A stretch of 50,546 nt of DNA from Nitrosomonas marina (GCF_900110145.1 NZ_FOCP01000024.1:1-50546), one strand, 5' to 3'. Counted from the first letter of the stretch, positions 26,954 to 36,835 are shown. Notes: generated by a model from the letters alone, not told the origin. Numbers and translations are program-made.

Positions 26954-27337
26954 TTATAACAATCCTAGTACGGGACTTTTGGTCAAGGCGACAAGAACGA
27001 TATAAATAAAGACGCATTCCGCAGCAACCCAGGCCTTGATGCGTGCCTGTCGCGTTTTACCGAAACGCATCGCAACCATGCCCAGACTGATATAAATCAA
27101 AATGCCGATGACTTTGGCAGTCAGCCATGCGTCTACAAACGGACTCTGCTGAATCTTAAAGGCCAGGGTAATTGCGCTGGTCAGCAGGACAGTATCGACA
27201 ATGTGCGGCAGGACTCTGACCCAGCGTTTACGCAATATTGGCGAATCCTTGATGAGCCAGATGCCGCGCACGAAGAAAAACAGAAAACTGGTGATCACGC
27301 TGCTGACATGGATCATCTTGATCATCGAATAAGTCAT
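26954..27337 (-). CDS. SirB2-family membrane protein
   Basis: A 127-residue protein with four hydrophobic segments and the SirB2 signature: MIKMIHVSSVITSFLFFFVRG at the N terminus, VLPHIVDTVLL, then AWLTAKVIGILIYISLGMVAMR. The function of the family is unclear despite the name derived from invasion genes; it should be an inner-membrane protein. Its ATG overlaps the stop of the CopD-like gene in an ATGA, so translation of the two is coupled, suggesting one membrane unit. Confidence 0.85.
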   Translation of the reverse strand: MTYSMIKMIHVSSVITSFLFFFVRGIWLIKDSPILRKRWVRVLPHIVDTVLLTSAITLAFKIQQSPFVDAWLTAKVIGILIYISLGMVAMRFGKTRQARIKAWVAAECVFIYIVLVALTKSPVLGLL

Positions 27338-27822
27338 AGGCTGTCTCCCGAAATCAACCAGCCGTGACTGCCTGCAACCGCGCCGGCAATGGTGATCAGA
27401 CTCAAGACCAGCAGCACCATGTGCTTGCGCTGGATCGAGTCAAAAGTTTGTGCAGTGACGTCCTGTGGCGATGCAGATTGAGATCGTTTTCTTGATCTGG
27501 GTTCGTTGATAAAAAGCATGTAGGTAAACAGCAGCCAGATCAGTAGCATGGTATGCATCCACCAGTATTGCCACTGAGTGAAGCGGTGCCAGGCATCCAG
27601 TAGATACGTCATGTACAAACCACTCAGTCCAACCAGCAAAGTCGTATAACGTGCCTGGGCGGCAAAACGGCGTCTGAAACCGTTAAAAAAAACCATCGCC
27701 TCTGCGGGTGATGTCTTGCTTTTTAATGCGGGGAGTAATACCAGCGTCACCATGGCAACACCGCCAATCCAGAGAACAACGCCAGCGACGTGCAACACCC
27801 TGGCTAAAATAAAATCATCCAT
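27334..27822 (-). CDS. CopD-like four-helix membrane protein
   Basis: A 162-residue inner-membrane protein with four predicted helices. The first (ARVLHVAGVVLWIGGVAMVTLVLL) has the His-and-Trp pattern seen in CopD-domain and cytochrome-b-like small proteins, and more His residues occur in AWHRF, WWMHT and RKHMV. These could bind haem or copper, but no canonical site is evident. It ends in an ATGA overlap with the SirB2-like gene. The family assignment is moderate and the function is unknown. Confidence 0.7.
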   Translation of the reverse strand: MDDFILARVLHVAGVVLWIGGVAMVTLVLLPALKSKTSPAEAMVFFNGFRRRFAAQARYTTLLVGLSGLYMTYLLDAWHRFTQWQYWWMHTMLLIWLLFTYMLFINEPRSRKRSQSASPQDVTAQTFDSIQRKHMVLLVLSLITIAGAVAGSHGWLISGDSL

Positions 27823-27860
27823 TGGGCTATAGCAAAAAAGGATTAATCGGAGGCCTCCGC

Positions 27861-28229
27861 TTAACCAGCAGTTGAGGAGGAATCTTCACGTGTGACCCAG
27901 TCAATGGCCTTATCATAGTCCTTAAATACAACTACTTCGGCATCGGTAAACAGATTGGATATCCAGGCGCTCCAAGCCTGCCACTGATCATCGGTGACTA
28001 CGGCGATATGATTAAAGTCATTGCCGTGTTCGTGCATGAATTTGAGATCTTCCCAGGCAACATCAACGGTGTAATCAATCATGTCACGCAAGTCGATAAC
28101 GACATTTGCTTTTCCTTCAAAGGTGGATTGATAGATGATCTGCTCTTCAAAAGATTTGTAATCGGATAAGGTAAATTCACCGATGACGGCTACGATAATC
28201 AGACTATTTTGTTTTTGTATGGTAATCAT
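27861..28229 (-). CDS. SpoIIAA/STAS-like protein
   Basis: A 122-residue cytoplasmic protein resembling the SpoIIAA-like (DUF3478) domain, with alternating strands and helices (IIVAVIGEFTLSDYKSFEEQI; VVIDLRDMIDYTVD; IAVVTDDQWQAWSAWISNLF). Relatives include small proteins with lipid- or nucleotide-binding STAS-type folds; no phosphorylatable serine context is clear. GAGGTGAG six bases before the ATG is a good ribosome site. It lies 39 bases ahead of the CopD-like gene in the same direction. The 292 bases upstream hold no gene and separate it from the GGDEF gene. Confidence 0.75.
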   Translation of the reverse strand: MITIQKQNSLIIVAVIGEFTLSDYKSFEEQIIYQSTFEGKANVVIDLRDMIDYTVDVAWEDLKFMHEHGNDFNHIAVVTDDQWQAWSAWISNLFTDAEVVVFKDYDKAIDWVTREDSSSTAG

Positions 28230-28521
28230 AATCTCACCTCAGATGATAAGACCTGCATTATCGGCAATTCGATTAAATGGTGCAAATATTGCAGACTGTT
28301 GACATACGTATTGCTGATCAATATATCCCGAAAAAAACATTTTAAAGGGAAAAAAACAATTATTTCACGATAGCTGGCTGATGGCATTGTGATATATTGG
28401 TTGTCAGTAGGGTTATGACGCTCTTTTTCAAAACACCTTGTTATAAAGTTGCAAATCCGGGTAATGCGCATTAAAAAAATAATTATTTTATATTTTCAGA
28501 GTTCTACAAGCGGGTTAGCTT

Positions 28522-30375
28522 ATGGATGAGAACCCTTCGATTATAGCGCGTAAAACATTGCTAAAGCTTGCTGAATTAAAACTTCAGCCAACACCGGAAA
28601 ATTATCACAAAATTTATGATCAGGTCGCAGGATTCCCAAATCACCGGCTGAGTCCGGCCTCAATCAAGCTGCTGTCTTCATTTGCTAAAGAGTTTCCACG
28701 TCATACACAGGATCTGAATAATATTGCTAACCGACTTGAACTAGCGATTCAGAACAAAAGCTGGAAAGAGTACAAGGCCGGTTTGCTGAGACTGGCAGGA
28801 GTCACTACGGCAACTTCTCTGCAGTCCGGGTGCGCGGAGGATTCCGGTCAGACAGAAGAAAATAGCTGGGCGGATATAATCGCCAGATTAGTCAAACAGT
28901 TGGATGTCTGTCACGCTAGAGTAACGCCTGTCAGAAAGCGTGAAGGCCTGGGCCGTGTGCTGAACGGATTCTCAAACGATTCCGGTGCGTTGCAGAAAAA
29001 TATCATTGCATTGATGGAATCATGGGATTATTTGGCGAGTAATGAGAATCAGGTATCTGAGAGTGAGTATACGGAACCGGAAAAAATATCGGCACTGAAA
29101 CTGGTAGCGGGAGAACAAGATGAAGCAATGGATTCCGTTGACAGCCAACCGCAGATAAACCCGAGTACAGTCAATAATATCAGCGATCAGCTGCTTGATT
29201 TATTTATGCAGACGCTGGAGCATGTGGCTGCAGTAAAAAATGCGGATACAGAGCTGAGTCACGAAGCTGGAGCACTTGCGCAGCAGGTTCGAGAGATTCA
29301 CAACAGGGATGAGTTGGAACAATTCGTTTCATCTTTTAAGCTATTTCTGGATAAGTTTGATTATTGTGCCGAAGGCAGTTCGAAATTGCAGCAGGGGCTG
29401 CTGCGCTTGCTGGATAAGCTTTTAGATAGTACCAGTAAGCTCTTGTACGAGGATGAATGGATAAAAAGCCAGATATTCAAGCTGCGTGAAACCATTCACA
29501 GACCACTGGATAAGCGACTGATAATCGAAGCAGAGAATTATCTGGATGAAATTATTCAAAGACAGCGTGTAATTAAACGCAGTCTGGGTGATGCCAGGTC
29601 AACGTTAAAGCAAATGGTAAGCAGCCTGATCAGTAATATTGAAGAATTTTCCGATGAAACAGGCGAATACCACATCAAAATCGAGCATTATTCCAAGCAG
29701 ATCAGTGAAGCAAATGATCTGAATTCACTGAGTCATCTGCTGGTTGATATCATGCATGATACACGGCAGATGCAAGAAAGCGCACAAAATTATCGGGACG
29801 GTTTTTTGTCCGCACGAGCTGAAGTAGAAGGTGCCCAGGAAAAAATTGTGCAGCTTGAAACCGAACTGCAGCAAATGAGCGAGAAGGTCCATGAAGACCA
29901 TCTGACCGGGGTTCTGAATCGTCGCGGCCTGGATCTGGCGTTTGAACGCGAGGTGCATCGTGCGCAGCGCCTGCAATGGTCGGTCTGCTACGCACTTCTT
30001 GACATCGATAACTTTAAAAAGGTCAATGACACGCATGGCCACAAGGTCGGTGACGAAGCCATCGTGTATCTGATAAATGCCGTGAAAAACGTTACGAGAA
30101 ATGATGATATCGTAGCGCGATATGGCGGTGAAGAATTTGTCATTCTGTTACCTAACACCGATTTGCCGGAGGCAATCGATATCTTGTCCAGAATCAGGCG
30201 TGATATGACCAAAAAGTTTTTTCTGCATGAAAACAAGCGAATCTTGATCACCTTTAGTGCGGGCGTTGCTGAATACAGACCAGGCGAAAAGCAGGAACAG
30301 ATTTTCAAGCGGGCGGATGAAGCACTCTATCGCGCTAAAAAGAATGGCAAAAATCTGATTCTGGAAGCTGCCTGA
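28522..30375 (+). CDS. Diguanylate cyclase (GGDEF) with long N-terminal helical region
   Basis: A 617-residue protein. The C-terminal GGDEF domain (about 455-617) has the active-site motif RYGGEEF and an upstream RNDD that forms the RxxD inhibitory site for c-di-GMP, exactly five residues before it. The N-terminal 440 residues are mostly helical; their start (LKLQPTPENYHKIYDQV) is a widespread module in proteobacterial cyclases, and no membrane segment or PAS domain is apparent. It should make c-di-GMP in the cytoplasm under feedback control. It is followed by a terminator and stands alone. Confidence 0.92.
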   Translation: MDENPSIIARKTLLKLAELKLQPTPENYHKIYDQVAGFPNHRLSPASIKLLSSFAKEFPRHTQDLNNIANRLELAIQNKSWKEYKAGLLRLAGVTTATSLQSGCAEDSGQTEENSWADIIARLVKQLDVCHARVTPVRKREGLGRVLNGFSNDSGALQKNIIALMESWDYLASNENQVSESEYTEPEKISALKLVAGEQDEAMDSVDSQPQINPSTVNNISDQLLDLFMQTLEHVAAVKNADTELSHEAGALAQQVREIHNRDELEQFVSSFKLFLDKFDYCAEGSSKLQQGLLRLLDKLLDSTSKLLYEDEWIKSQIFKLRETIHRPLDKRLIIEAENYLDEIIQRQRVIKRSLGDARSTLKQMVSSLISNIEEFSDETGEYHIKIEHYSKQISEANDLNSLSHLLVDIMHDTRQMQESAQNYRDGFLSARAEVEGAQEKIVQLETELQQMSEKVHEDHLTGVLNRRGLDLAFEREVHRAQRLQWSVCYALLDIDNFKKVNDTHGHKVGDEAIVYLINAVKNVTRNDDIVARYGGEEFVILLPNTDLPEAIDILSRIRRDMTKKFFLHENKRILITFSAGVAEYRPGEKQEQIFKRADEALYRAKKNGKNLILEAA

Positions 30376-30396
30376 CGCGCGGGCACCAGCAGTGTT

Positions 30397-30441
30397 TCCC
30401 GGTATTTTCATTCTTTTGGGTGCCGGGATTTTACTTTTCTT
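30397..30441 (+). terminator. Terminator of the GGDEF gene
   Basis: TCCCGGTA (30397-30404) pairs with TGCCGGGA (30421-30428), with one wobble pair, and is followed by TTTTACTTTTCTT. It begins about 20 bases after the stop codon. Confidence 0.75.
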
Positions 30442-30564
30442 CTGTCACACACCGAAATAACGTAGCGTGTTTTTAAATGACTTGTAAATTCTGTCATGTT
30501 CATCGGGTACACTGTAGCATGACATGAAAATAATAATTAATTTGTTTTAAGCGTTACTAGATCC

Positions 30565-32631
30565 ATGGAAACAACAGACCTTAAAAATCCAACGTTATAT
30601 ATTAATCGCGAACTGAGTTTACTGGAATTTAACCGGCGCGTTATCGAACAGGCAAAAGATCAAAATCTGCCATTGCTTGAACGTTTGAAATTTCTTTGTA
30701 TTGCAAGCACTAACCTGGATGAGTTTTTTGAAATACGAGTCGCAGGGCTAAAGCAACAGATCAAGTATGGATCGGTACAGACAGGTCCGGATAATCTGCT
30801 TCCCTCTGAAGTAATGGCGCGGGTCGGCGAAACGGCGCATCAAATCGTCACGGAGCAGTACCAAATATGGAATAGCATGATTATTCCTGCCATGGCGAAC
30901 GACAAAATCAGGCTTTTGAGACGATCACACTGGAAGCCAATGGTGAGTCGCTGGGTGCAGCGTTACTTTAACGCTGAAGTACTGCCGATTTTAAGCCCCA
31001 TAGGATTGGACCCTGCGCATCCATTTCCGCGCGTGTTAAACAAGAACCTTTACTTCATTATTTCGCTGGAAGGCAAAGACGCTTTCGGGCGGGATTCGGG
31101 GCTTGCAATCGTACAGGCCCCGCGTTCACTGCCCAGGGTCGTGCAGATACCGTCCGCGCACAGTAACGGCAATCATGATTTTGTTATGTTGTCCTCGATT
31201 ATTCACGCGCACGTCAAGGACTTGTTTCCGGGAATGAACGTATTGGGCTGTTATCAGTTCAAGGTCACACGAGACAGCGATTTGCTGATTGATGATGAAG
31301 AAGTGGATGATTTGTTGCGTGCTCTGGAAGGGGAACTGCCTTCCCGCAGATTCAGTAATGCAGTCAGACTGGAAGTTGCAGACAACTGTCCGGATCAGTT
31401 AAGTGATTTTTTGTTGCAAAAATTTGAATTGCAAAAGGATGATTTATACAGAGTGTCGGGCCCTGTCAACCTGAGCAGATTACTGGCCATTTGCGATCTG
31501 GTTGACCGTCCTGAGCTCAAATTTGCCGGATTCAAACCGGAAATTCCCAATCGGCTGCTAAAAAATACCAATATTTTCGAAGTGCTGCATCACGGCGATA
31601 TACTGCTTCACCATCCGTTTCAGTCTTTTGCACCAGTCATTGATTTTGTCAGGCAGGCATCAACCGACCCGAATGTGTTGTCGATCAAGCAGACACTATA
31701 CAGAACCGGTGCTGATTCCGCGCTGGTTGAAGCACTGAAAGTGGCGGCTCGCGAGGGCAAGGAGGTGACGGTTGTAATTGAATTGCGGGCAAGATTTGAC
31801 GAGGAAGCCAATATTGAGCTGGCCAGCGAACTGCAAAAAGCCGGCGCGCATGTGGTATATGGTGTTGTCGGCTTTAAAACGCATGCAAAAATGATTCTGA
31901 TCGTTCGGCGTGAAGGGCGCAGTTTGCGGCGCTATGTGCATCTGGGCACCGGTAATTATCATGCCAGGACAGCACGGTTGTATACTGACTACGGATTGTT
32001 AACGTGTGACAAGTCAATTGGTGAAGACGTTAACAAGTTGTTTCATCAGTTAACCGGACTGGGACGCGCAGGTAAATTAAAGAAGTTGCTGCAATCGCCT
32101 TTTACGTTATACAAAAGTATGCTGGGTTTTATTGAAGATGAAATCAAAGCGGCAACTGAAGGAAAAAAAGCCTGGATTATCGCTAAAATGAATGCGTTAA
32201 CAGACCCCGAGATTATCAAAGCCTTATACCGTGCCTCCCAGGCGGGTGTTAAAGTTGATCTGATCGTTCGCGGGATCTGTTGTCTGCGGCCGGGCGTTCA
32301 GGGTGTTTCTGAAAATATCCAGGTACGCTCCATCGTCGGTCGTTTTCTTGAGCATACGCGGATTTATTATTTTTATAACAGTGGGGAAGACCGTGTATTT
32401 TGTTCCAGTGCAGACTGGATGACGCGCAATCTTCATTATCGCGTGGAAGTCTCTTTTCCGATCGAGGAAAAACGCCCCAGAGACAGTGTTATCGCATACG
32501 GCCTGATGAGTTATCTTTCCGATAATACGCAGTCTTGGGTGCTGCAAAGTGACGGCTCGTACAAGCGAAGCAAAACAAGTTCGAAACCGCGCTCTGCTCA
32601 GCAGCATATACTCGAGCATTATTGCGACTAG
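30565..32631 (+). CDS. ppk: Polyphosphate kinase 1
   Basis: A 688-residue PPK1, the expected length, which polymerises the gamma-phosphate of ATP into polyphosphate. The N-terminal domain opens with YINRELSLLEFNRRVIEQA, a strong family signature. The catalytic C-terminal domains carry the autophosphorylated His in FKTHAKMIL and a second conserved His in FLEHTRIYY, both in phospholipase-D-like folds. The ATG has no clear ribosome site. It is convergent with ppx, whose last base lies only three bases away, so polyphosphate synthesis and breakdown are encoded head to tail and end in shared sequence. Confidence 0.96.
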   Translation: METTDLKNPTLYINRELSLLEFNRRVIEQAKDQNLPLLERLKFLCIASTNLDEFFEIRVAGLKQQIKYGSVQTGPDNLLPSEVMARVGETAHQIVTEQYQIWNSMIIPAMANDKIRLLRRSHWKPMVSRWVQRYFNAEVLPILSPIGLDPAHPFPRVLNKNLYFIISLEGKDAFGRDSGLAIVQAPRSLPRVVQIPSAHSNGNHDFVMLSSIIHAHVKDLFPGMNVLGCYQFKVTRDSDLLIDDEEVDDLLRALEGELPSRRFSNAVRLEVADNCPDQLSDFLLQKFELQKDDLYRVSGPVNLSRLLAICDLVDRPELKFAGFKPEIPNRLLKNTNIFEVLHHGDILLHHPFQSFAPVIDFVRQASTDPNVLSIKQTLYRTGADSALVEALKVAAREGKEVTVVIELRARFDEEANIELASELQKAGAHVVYGVVGFKTHAKMILIVRREGRSLRRYVHLGTGNYHARTARLYTDYGLLTCDKSIGEDVNKLFHQLTGLGRAGKLKKLLQSPFTLYKSMLGFIEDEIKAATEGKKAWIIAKMNALTDPEIIKALYRASQAGVKVDLIVRGICCLRPGVQGVSENIQVRSIVGRFLEHTRIYYFYNSGEDRVFCSSADWMTRNLHYRVEVSFPIEEKRPRDSVIAYGLMSYLSDNTQSWVLQSDGSYKRSKTSSKPRSAQQHILEHYCD

Positions 32632-32634
32632 TGT

Positions 32635-34131
32635 TTATTGAAACGTGAGCGTGAAACCGGCTGACTGAAGGTATCCCTGTTCAGTTTTCAGATCGGCTAG
32701 GGTTAACGGGTGGTCGAATAACCACTGTGGTGGAAAATACAGGTTAATGGTATCTTCATCTGCCTCGATTCGAATATCAGGCAGGGAATTATTGGAACGG
32801 CTGCGGTGCAGAACTGTAGCCAGTCTTAGCAGAATGCTGAGTCTGATCACGGTTTGTCTGGCCTGACTCGAAATCGTCTCAAATTCCGCGAGTGGAAATT
32901 TTCTGCGGTGGCCGCGCACCAGTTTCGCCAGTTTGATTTGCTCCTGTCGGGAAAAACCGGCCAGATCGGAGTAGCGGACCAGATAGCTGCCATGATGATG
33001 GTACTGGGCATGTGCAATCGACAGACCGATTTCATGGGCCATCGCACCCCACTGCAGCAGCTTCAGCGCTTCTTTATCCTGCAGCGCCCAGTCAACACTC
33101 ACCTGATGAAAAAGCTTTTCTGCCGTTTCCCTGACACGATTTGCCTGTTCCTGATCTATCCCGTAACGCTGGGAAATACCCAGTATGGTTTTGTCACGAA
33201 TATCCTCATTGTGCATACGTCCGATCAGATCATGCAGCAGTCCTTCGCGTAACGCGCCGTCGGACACGCTGATCTTCTCCAGACCCAGTCCTTCGAAAAT
33301 ACCGGCCAATACTGCGACTCCACTTGCGAAAACCGGTTTTCTGTGTTCCGACAAACCATCAAGTTCAATGGCGCCAGTGTGGCCAAAATCAATCAGTGCA
33401 TCAATTAGTTTGGACAGTGCAGCGGCCGTAATACCAGTTTCGCACCATTTCTGTGCTTGCACTACATCACGTATCGTGGTGATGGTGCCGGAAGAACCCA
33501 GTGCCTGATCCCAGCCGGTCTTTTTGTAAGCAGTCTCGACTGATTCCAGCTCCTGTCGTGCGTATAGAATGGTTTTATTGAATTTTTTGGTTTTGATTTT
33601 ACCATCGTCAAAAAAGCGTTTGCTCATGTTGACGCAGCCCATATACAAACTGTCCATACTGAAGATCTCGAATCCTCGACCGATAATCAGTTCGGTGCTG
33701 CCGCCGCCAATATCAATGACCAGTCGTTTATTGGCTTCATCGTACGTGGTATGCGCAACGCCCTGATAAATTAATCGCGCTTCTTCCTGGCCAGCTATGA
33801 TTTCTATCGGGTGGCCCAGCGCCGAGTCCGCAAGTGCCAAAAAATATCCGTCATTTCGGGCCTGCCGTACAGTATTTGTACCTACTGCACGTATATTTGC
33901 CTGCGGAATTTCCTTGATTCGCTGTCCAAAGCGCTGCAGGCATGCCAGTGCTCGTTGTATCGATTCTTCCGACAGTTCGTTTTTTTCATTTAGCCCGGAA
34001 GCGAGCCTGACCATTTCTTTAATCCGGTCAATGATCTGCAAGCGTCCGTCCGAGTAATTGGCAACGATCATGTGGAAGCTGTTGGAGCCTAAATCAATGG
34101 CTGCGTACGATTCATCTTGTTGTGGTTTCAT
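32635..34131 (-). CDS. ppx: Exopolyphosphatase (Ppx/GppA family)
   Basis: A 498-residue member of the ASKHA-fold Ppx/GppA family. The phosphate-1 loop AIDLGSNSFHMIVANY is at residues 12-27, and a second nucleotide/phosphate motif VIDIGGGSTELIIG lies near 140. The C-terminal HD-like domain includes WGAMAHEIGLSIAHAQYHHH. It should release phosphate from polyphosphate ends; hydrolysis of the stringent-response signal pppGpp is an alternative activity in the family. Pairing with ppk supports Ppx. Confidence 0.94.
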   Translation of the reverse strand: MKPQQDESYAAIDLGSNSFHMIVANYSDGRLQIIDRIKEMVRLASGLNEKNELSEESIQRALACLQRFGQRIKEIPQANIRAVGTNTVRQARNDGYFLALADSALGHPIEIIAGQEEARLIYQGVAHTTYDEANKRLVIDIGGGSTELIIGRGFEIFSMDSLYMGCVNMSKRFFDDGKIKTKKFNKTILYARQELESVETAYKKTGWDQALGSSGTITTIRDVVQAQKWCETGITAAALSKLIDALIDFGHTGAIELDGLSEHRKPVFASGVAVLAGIFEGLGLEKISVSDGALREGLLHDLIGRMHNEDIRDKTILGISQRYGIDQEQANRVRETAEKLFHQVSVDWALQDKEALKLLQWGAMAHEIGLSIAHAQYHHHGSYLVRYSDLAGFSRQEQIKLAKLVRGHRRKFPLAEFETISSQARQTVIRLSILLRLATVLHRSRSNNSLPDIRIEADEDTINLYFPPQWLFDHPLTLADLKTEQGYLQSAGFTLTFQ

Positions 34132-34440
34132 ACATTGGGTCTGGCCGGAAAAGGATCAGATATATGTTGTTCCGAAAATAAGGTGCTTGTCGATACAATG
34201 CTATGGCCCGTTATCACAGTCCGGGTTAAGCCCAGTTTTAAATTGAGCATTAGAATAGGACGATTTTCCTCGATGTGCGACAGGCAGGTAAAAGGAGCTT
34301 GGTGTGTTGTGTTATTCGGTGCCTGACAATAAAATGACTGAATAAAGTTCAGGTTCTAGCGCTTTTCAGTCACCCAGAAAACCAATGACTGTAATGCGAT
34401 TTACACTAAACTTCCATGAAACCCTGCTGTCACCATCGCC
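34132..34440. other. 309-bp stretch between ppx and the cytochrome gene
   Basis: It contains the presumed promoter of ppx (minus strand) and the 3' region of the cytochrome gene. No coding region, clear hairpin terminator or repeat could be supported. Confidence 0.5.
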
Positions 34441-35058
34441 TCAGTCATGTTCATCGTGTCGATCATGTTCAAGTTCGAGCTCTAGATCAATATCAAGTTC
34501 ATGTTTGTGTTCATGATGGTGTTTATTTGTGTGCGGATGATCATCGCCGCCATGTGTGAGTGCTTTATATTGATCGGCTGACAAATTTCCCATCCGTTGA
34601 ACAAAAAAGGCCATGGCCCAGATGGTATGATCGTCGTGCGTCAAGCCCCATGCCGGCATGGCAGTCATTTTGATACCGTTTTTGATGACCCAGAAATAGG
34701 CTTTGCTCTGTTCCTGCAGGTCCTCTGGAGAGATTAAGGGCGGTCGGAGATGAAACACGGGTGCCTGCGGATATAGACCCTGCGAAAGCTCCGTGGGCGC
34801 CTGAGCCGGTGAAAGATGGCAGTCGGTACACATTGCGTCGTAATGCGTTGCGCCGGTCTTCATGATTTCAGAATCGTCCATAGCCGGAATTTCAAGTTCA
34901 TTTGCACGTGCCGCTATTGAATTGATACGTACCCATTCGATAAGTTTTTCGGTAATCGGCCAGTGTTTTTCGGTGGCAGCCATATTGTATACGCCCGTTC
35001 CCATGAAATACCCCGTTGCTATGAGCGCTACAAGTAGCAGGCCAACAATTGTTTTCAT
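34441..35058 (-). CDS. Monohaem cytochrome c with His-rich C-terminal tail
   Basis: A 205-residue exported cytochrome c. An N-terminal membrane segment (about 3-22, TIVGLLLVALIATGYFMG) is either a signal or an anchor. One haem site, CTDCH, follows near residue 80, with the likely axial Met in MTAMPAWG. The last 40 residues are unusually rich in His, Asp and Glu (GGDDHPHTNKHHHEHKHE onward), a probable metal-binding or flexible tail not part of the cytochrome fold. The start at 35058 follows GGAGGA; an upstream ATG at 35100 is rejected. Electron partners are unknown. Confidence 0.85.
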   Translation of the reverse strand: MKTIVGLLLVALIATGYFMGTGVYNMAATEKHWPITEKLIEWVRINSIAARANELEIPAMDDSEIMKTGATHYDAMCTDCHLSPAQAPTELSQGLYPQAPVFHLRPPLISPEDLQEQSKAYFWVIKNGIKMTAMPAWGLTHDDHTIWAMAFFVQRMGNLSADQYKALTHGGDDHPHTNKHHHEHKHELDIDLELELEHDRHDEHD

Positions 35059-35268
35059 TTTTTTGTCCTCCTGATTCAAGGCATCGTTATAGTCCTGCAC
35101 AATAGCACATGACAGTCATCACCAGAAAATAATCTCTCTTGGCGGGATGGTTTAAAGAGTGACTGGCGGGCTGCGTGAAAATATTGTTCAGAACGGTAAA
35201 AGCAGTCCATGGATTGCACTTTCGGTACGTGGGTCAGTTCACGCAGCTGAAAATTTCGCAGTATGTTG

Positions 35269-36318
35269 TCAGGCAACTGTGACTTCTTCGGACAGATACA
35301 CATCCTGGATCGCGTTGAGTAATTTGATACCTTCTGCAAACGGCTTCTGGAATGCCTTGCGTCCAGAAATCAATCCCATGCCCCCAGCCCGCTTGTTGAT
35401 GACGGCTGTGCGTACAGCCTGATGCAGATCGTCGCTGCCGGATTCGCCACCTGAATTGATCATGCCAATACGTCCCATATAGCAATTGGCCACCTGATAA
35501 CGCACCAGGTCGATTGGATGATCGGTGGTCAGCTCGTCGTAAACTCCGGGACTGGTTTTGCCGAATTTAAGCGCGGTATAGCCACCATTGTTAACAGCCA
35601 TTTTCTGTTTGATGATATCCGCACCGATGGTGGCCGCGAGATGATTGGCCTGTCCCGTCAAATCGGCACTGACATGATAATCTTTTTCGGCTGTTTTGAA
35701 CGCTGCATTGCGTGTGTACGCCCACAAAATGGTGACCATGCCCAGGTCGTGCGCGTGTTCGAAAGCCTCGGTGATTTCCTGTATCTGGCGTCGTGACTCT
35801 GCAGAACCAAAGAATACGGTAGCACCAACAGCACAGGCGCCCATGTCAAAGGCCTGATCGACACTGGCAAAAATTGTCTGATCATAATGATTGGGATAGG
35901 TCAGTAGTTCATTATGATTGATTTTCAGTATCATCGGTATTTTATGTGCGTATTTGCGTGCGATGCTGCCGAGGACGCCCAACGTAGATGCGACTCCGTT
36001 ACAGCCACCTTCGATGGCCAATTGAGCAATCTCTTGCGGGTCAAAGAACTTTGGATTAGGAGCAAACGAGGCACCGGCGGAATGTTCCACGCCCTGATCA
36101 ACCGGTAGCAGTGAGAGATAACCGGTGCCAGCCAATCGCCCGTGATTGTAGAGTGCCTGCAGATTGCGTAGCACACTTGGTTTTCGATTATTGTCGATCA
36201 GCACGCGATCGACAAAATCCGGCCCCGGTAGATGAAGCGTTTCCTTAGGAATGCTCTTGCAGACATGATTGAGCAGTTTGTCGGTTTCATCTTTTAGAAT
36301 AGTTGTAATGCTCGTCAT
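35269..36318 (-). CDS. fbaB: Class I fructose-bisphosphate aldolase, FbaB type
   Basis: A 349-residue aldolase of the bacterial/archaeal DhnA-FbaB class, matching E. coli FbaB in length and style. Landmarks are [14 protein letters not shown] at the N terminus, [29 protein letters not shown], and the phosphate-binding end [16 protein letters not shown]. It splits or makes fructose-1,6-bisphosphate through a Schiff-base lysine without metal. In a Calvin-cycle organism it can serve both gluconeogenesis and sedoheptulose-bisphosphate synthesis. The start at 36318 follows AAAGGAG; the in-frame ATG at 36393 is rejected. A phoH-like remnant lies upstream. Confidence 0.93.
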   Translation of the reverse strand: MTSITTILKDETDKLLNHVCKSIPKETLHLPGPDFVDRVLIDNNRKPSVLRNLQALYNHGRLAGTGYLSLLPVDQGVEHSAGASFAPNPKFFDPQEIAQLAIEGGCNGVASTLGVLGSIARKYAHKIPMILKINHNELLTYPNHYDQTIFASVDQAFDMGACAVGATVFFGSAESRRQIQEITEAFEHAHDLGMVTILWAYTRNAAFKTAEKDYHVSADLTGQANHLAATIGADIIKQKMAVNNGGYTALKFGKTSPGVYDELTTDHPIDLVRYQVANCYMGRIGMINSGGESGSDDLHQAVRTAVINKRAGGMGLISGRKAFQKPFAEGIKLLNAIQDVYLSEEVTVA

Positions 36319-36498
36319 TTTTTCTCCTTTTGATTGCCAATTGAAACAAAAGTGACATGAGAGTAACCCGGGAACAATCTTTGTCAGATTCACAATTCAG
36401 GTACGGCCTAATCTTAGCATGTAATCCTCATTAAAGCATTGGCCGTGCATGCCTTGCTTTCAAGTGCTCCAAACGCAATCTATAACATATCCCGACAA

Positions 36499-36738
36499 TC
36501 AGTTTGCATGTGGGAATCCACCGCTGCAGGGAATGATGGAGTGACAGGTTGCCCATGATCCGAATATATTCCCTTGCTTCGAAATTTGTTGCATCGTTTC
36601 CTTTTTAAAATGATCAAGTTCTTCAAGCACGGTAACCGGAACGGCCACTTCATTCTGAACATAACTGTTTATTGCCTGATGGTTTTATAGAATAACTGAT
36701 GTGTTCAGCACAACTATTTTCTTTTGACTGCGTGGCAT
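36499..36738 (-). pseudogene. PhoH-like (PIN-domain) gene fragment
   Basis: On the minus strand, from the ATG at 36738, the frame reads MPRSQKKIVVLNTSVIL, then a TAA (36687-36685), then NHQAINSYVQNEVAVPVTVL and EELDHFKKE. This matches the N-terminal PIN domain of PhoH/YlaK-family proteins, where VLDTNVILxDxxAI and VPxTVLEELDxxKK are conserved. The metal-ligand Asp of VLDTN is Asn and the next Asn is Ser. Similarity is lost after HFKKE, and TGA ends the frame at 36501-36499. The large ATPase domain that should follow is missing. It sits between cca and the aldolase gene. Confidence 0.72.
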
Positions 36739-36835
36739 GACCGGTTATGTAAGTTTATTGATAAGTCAGTCATATTAAATTTTATTTACTACATACAAAA
36801 CCATGAAAGGAATATGTTATGCCCGGACTGTAGTA

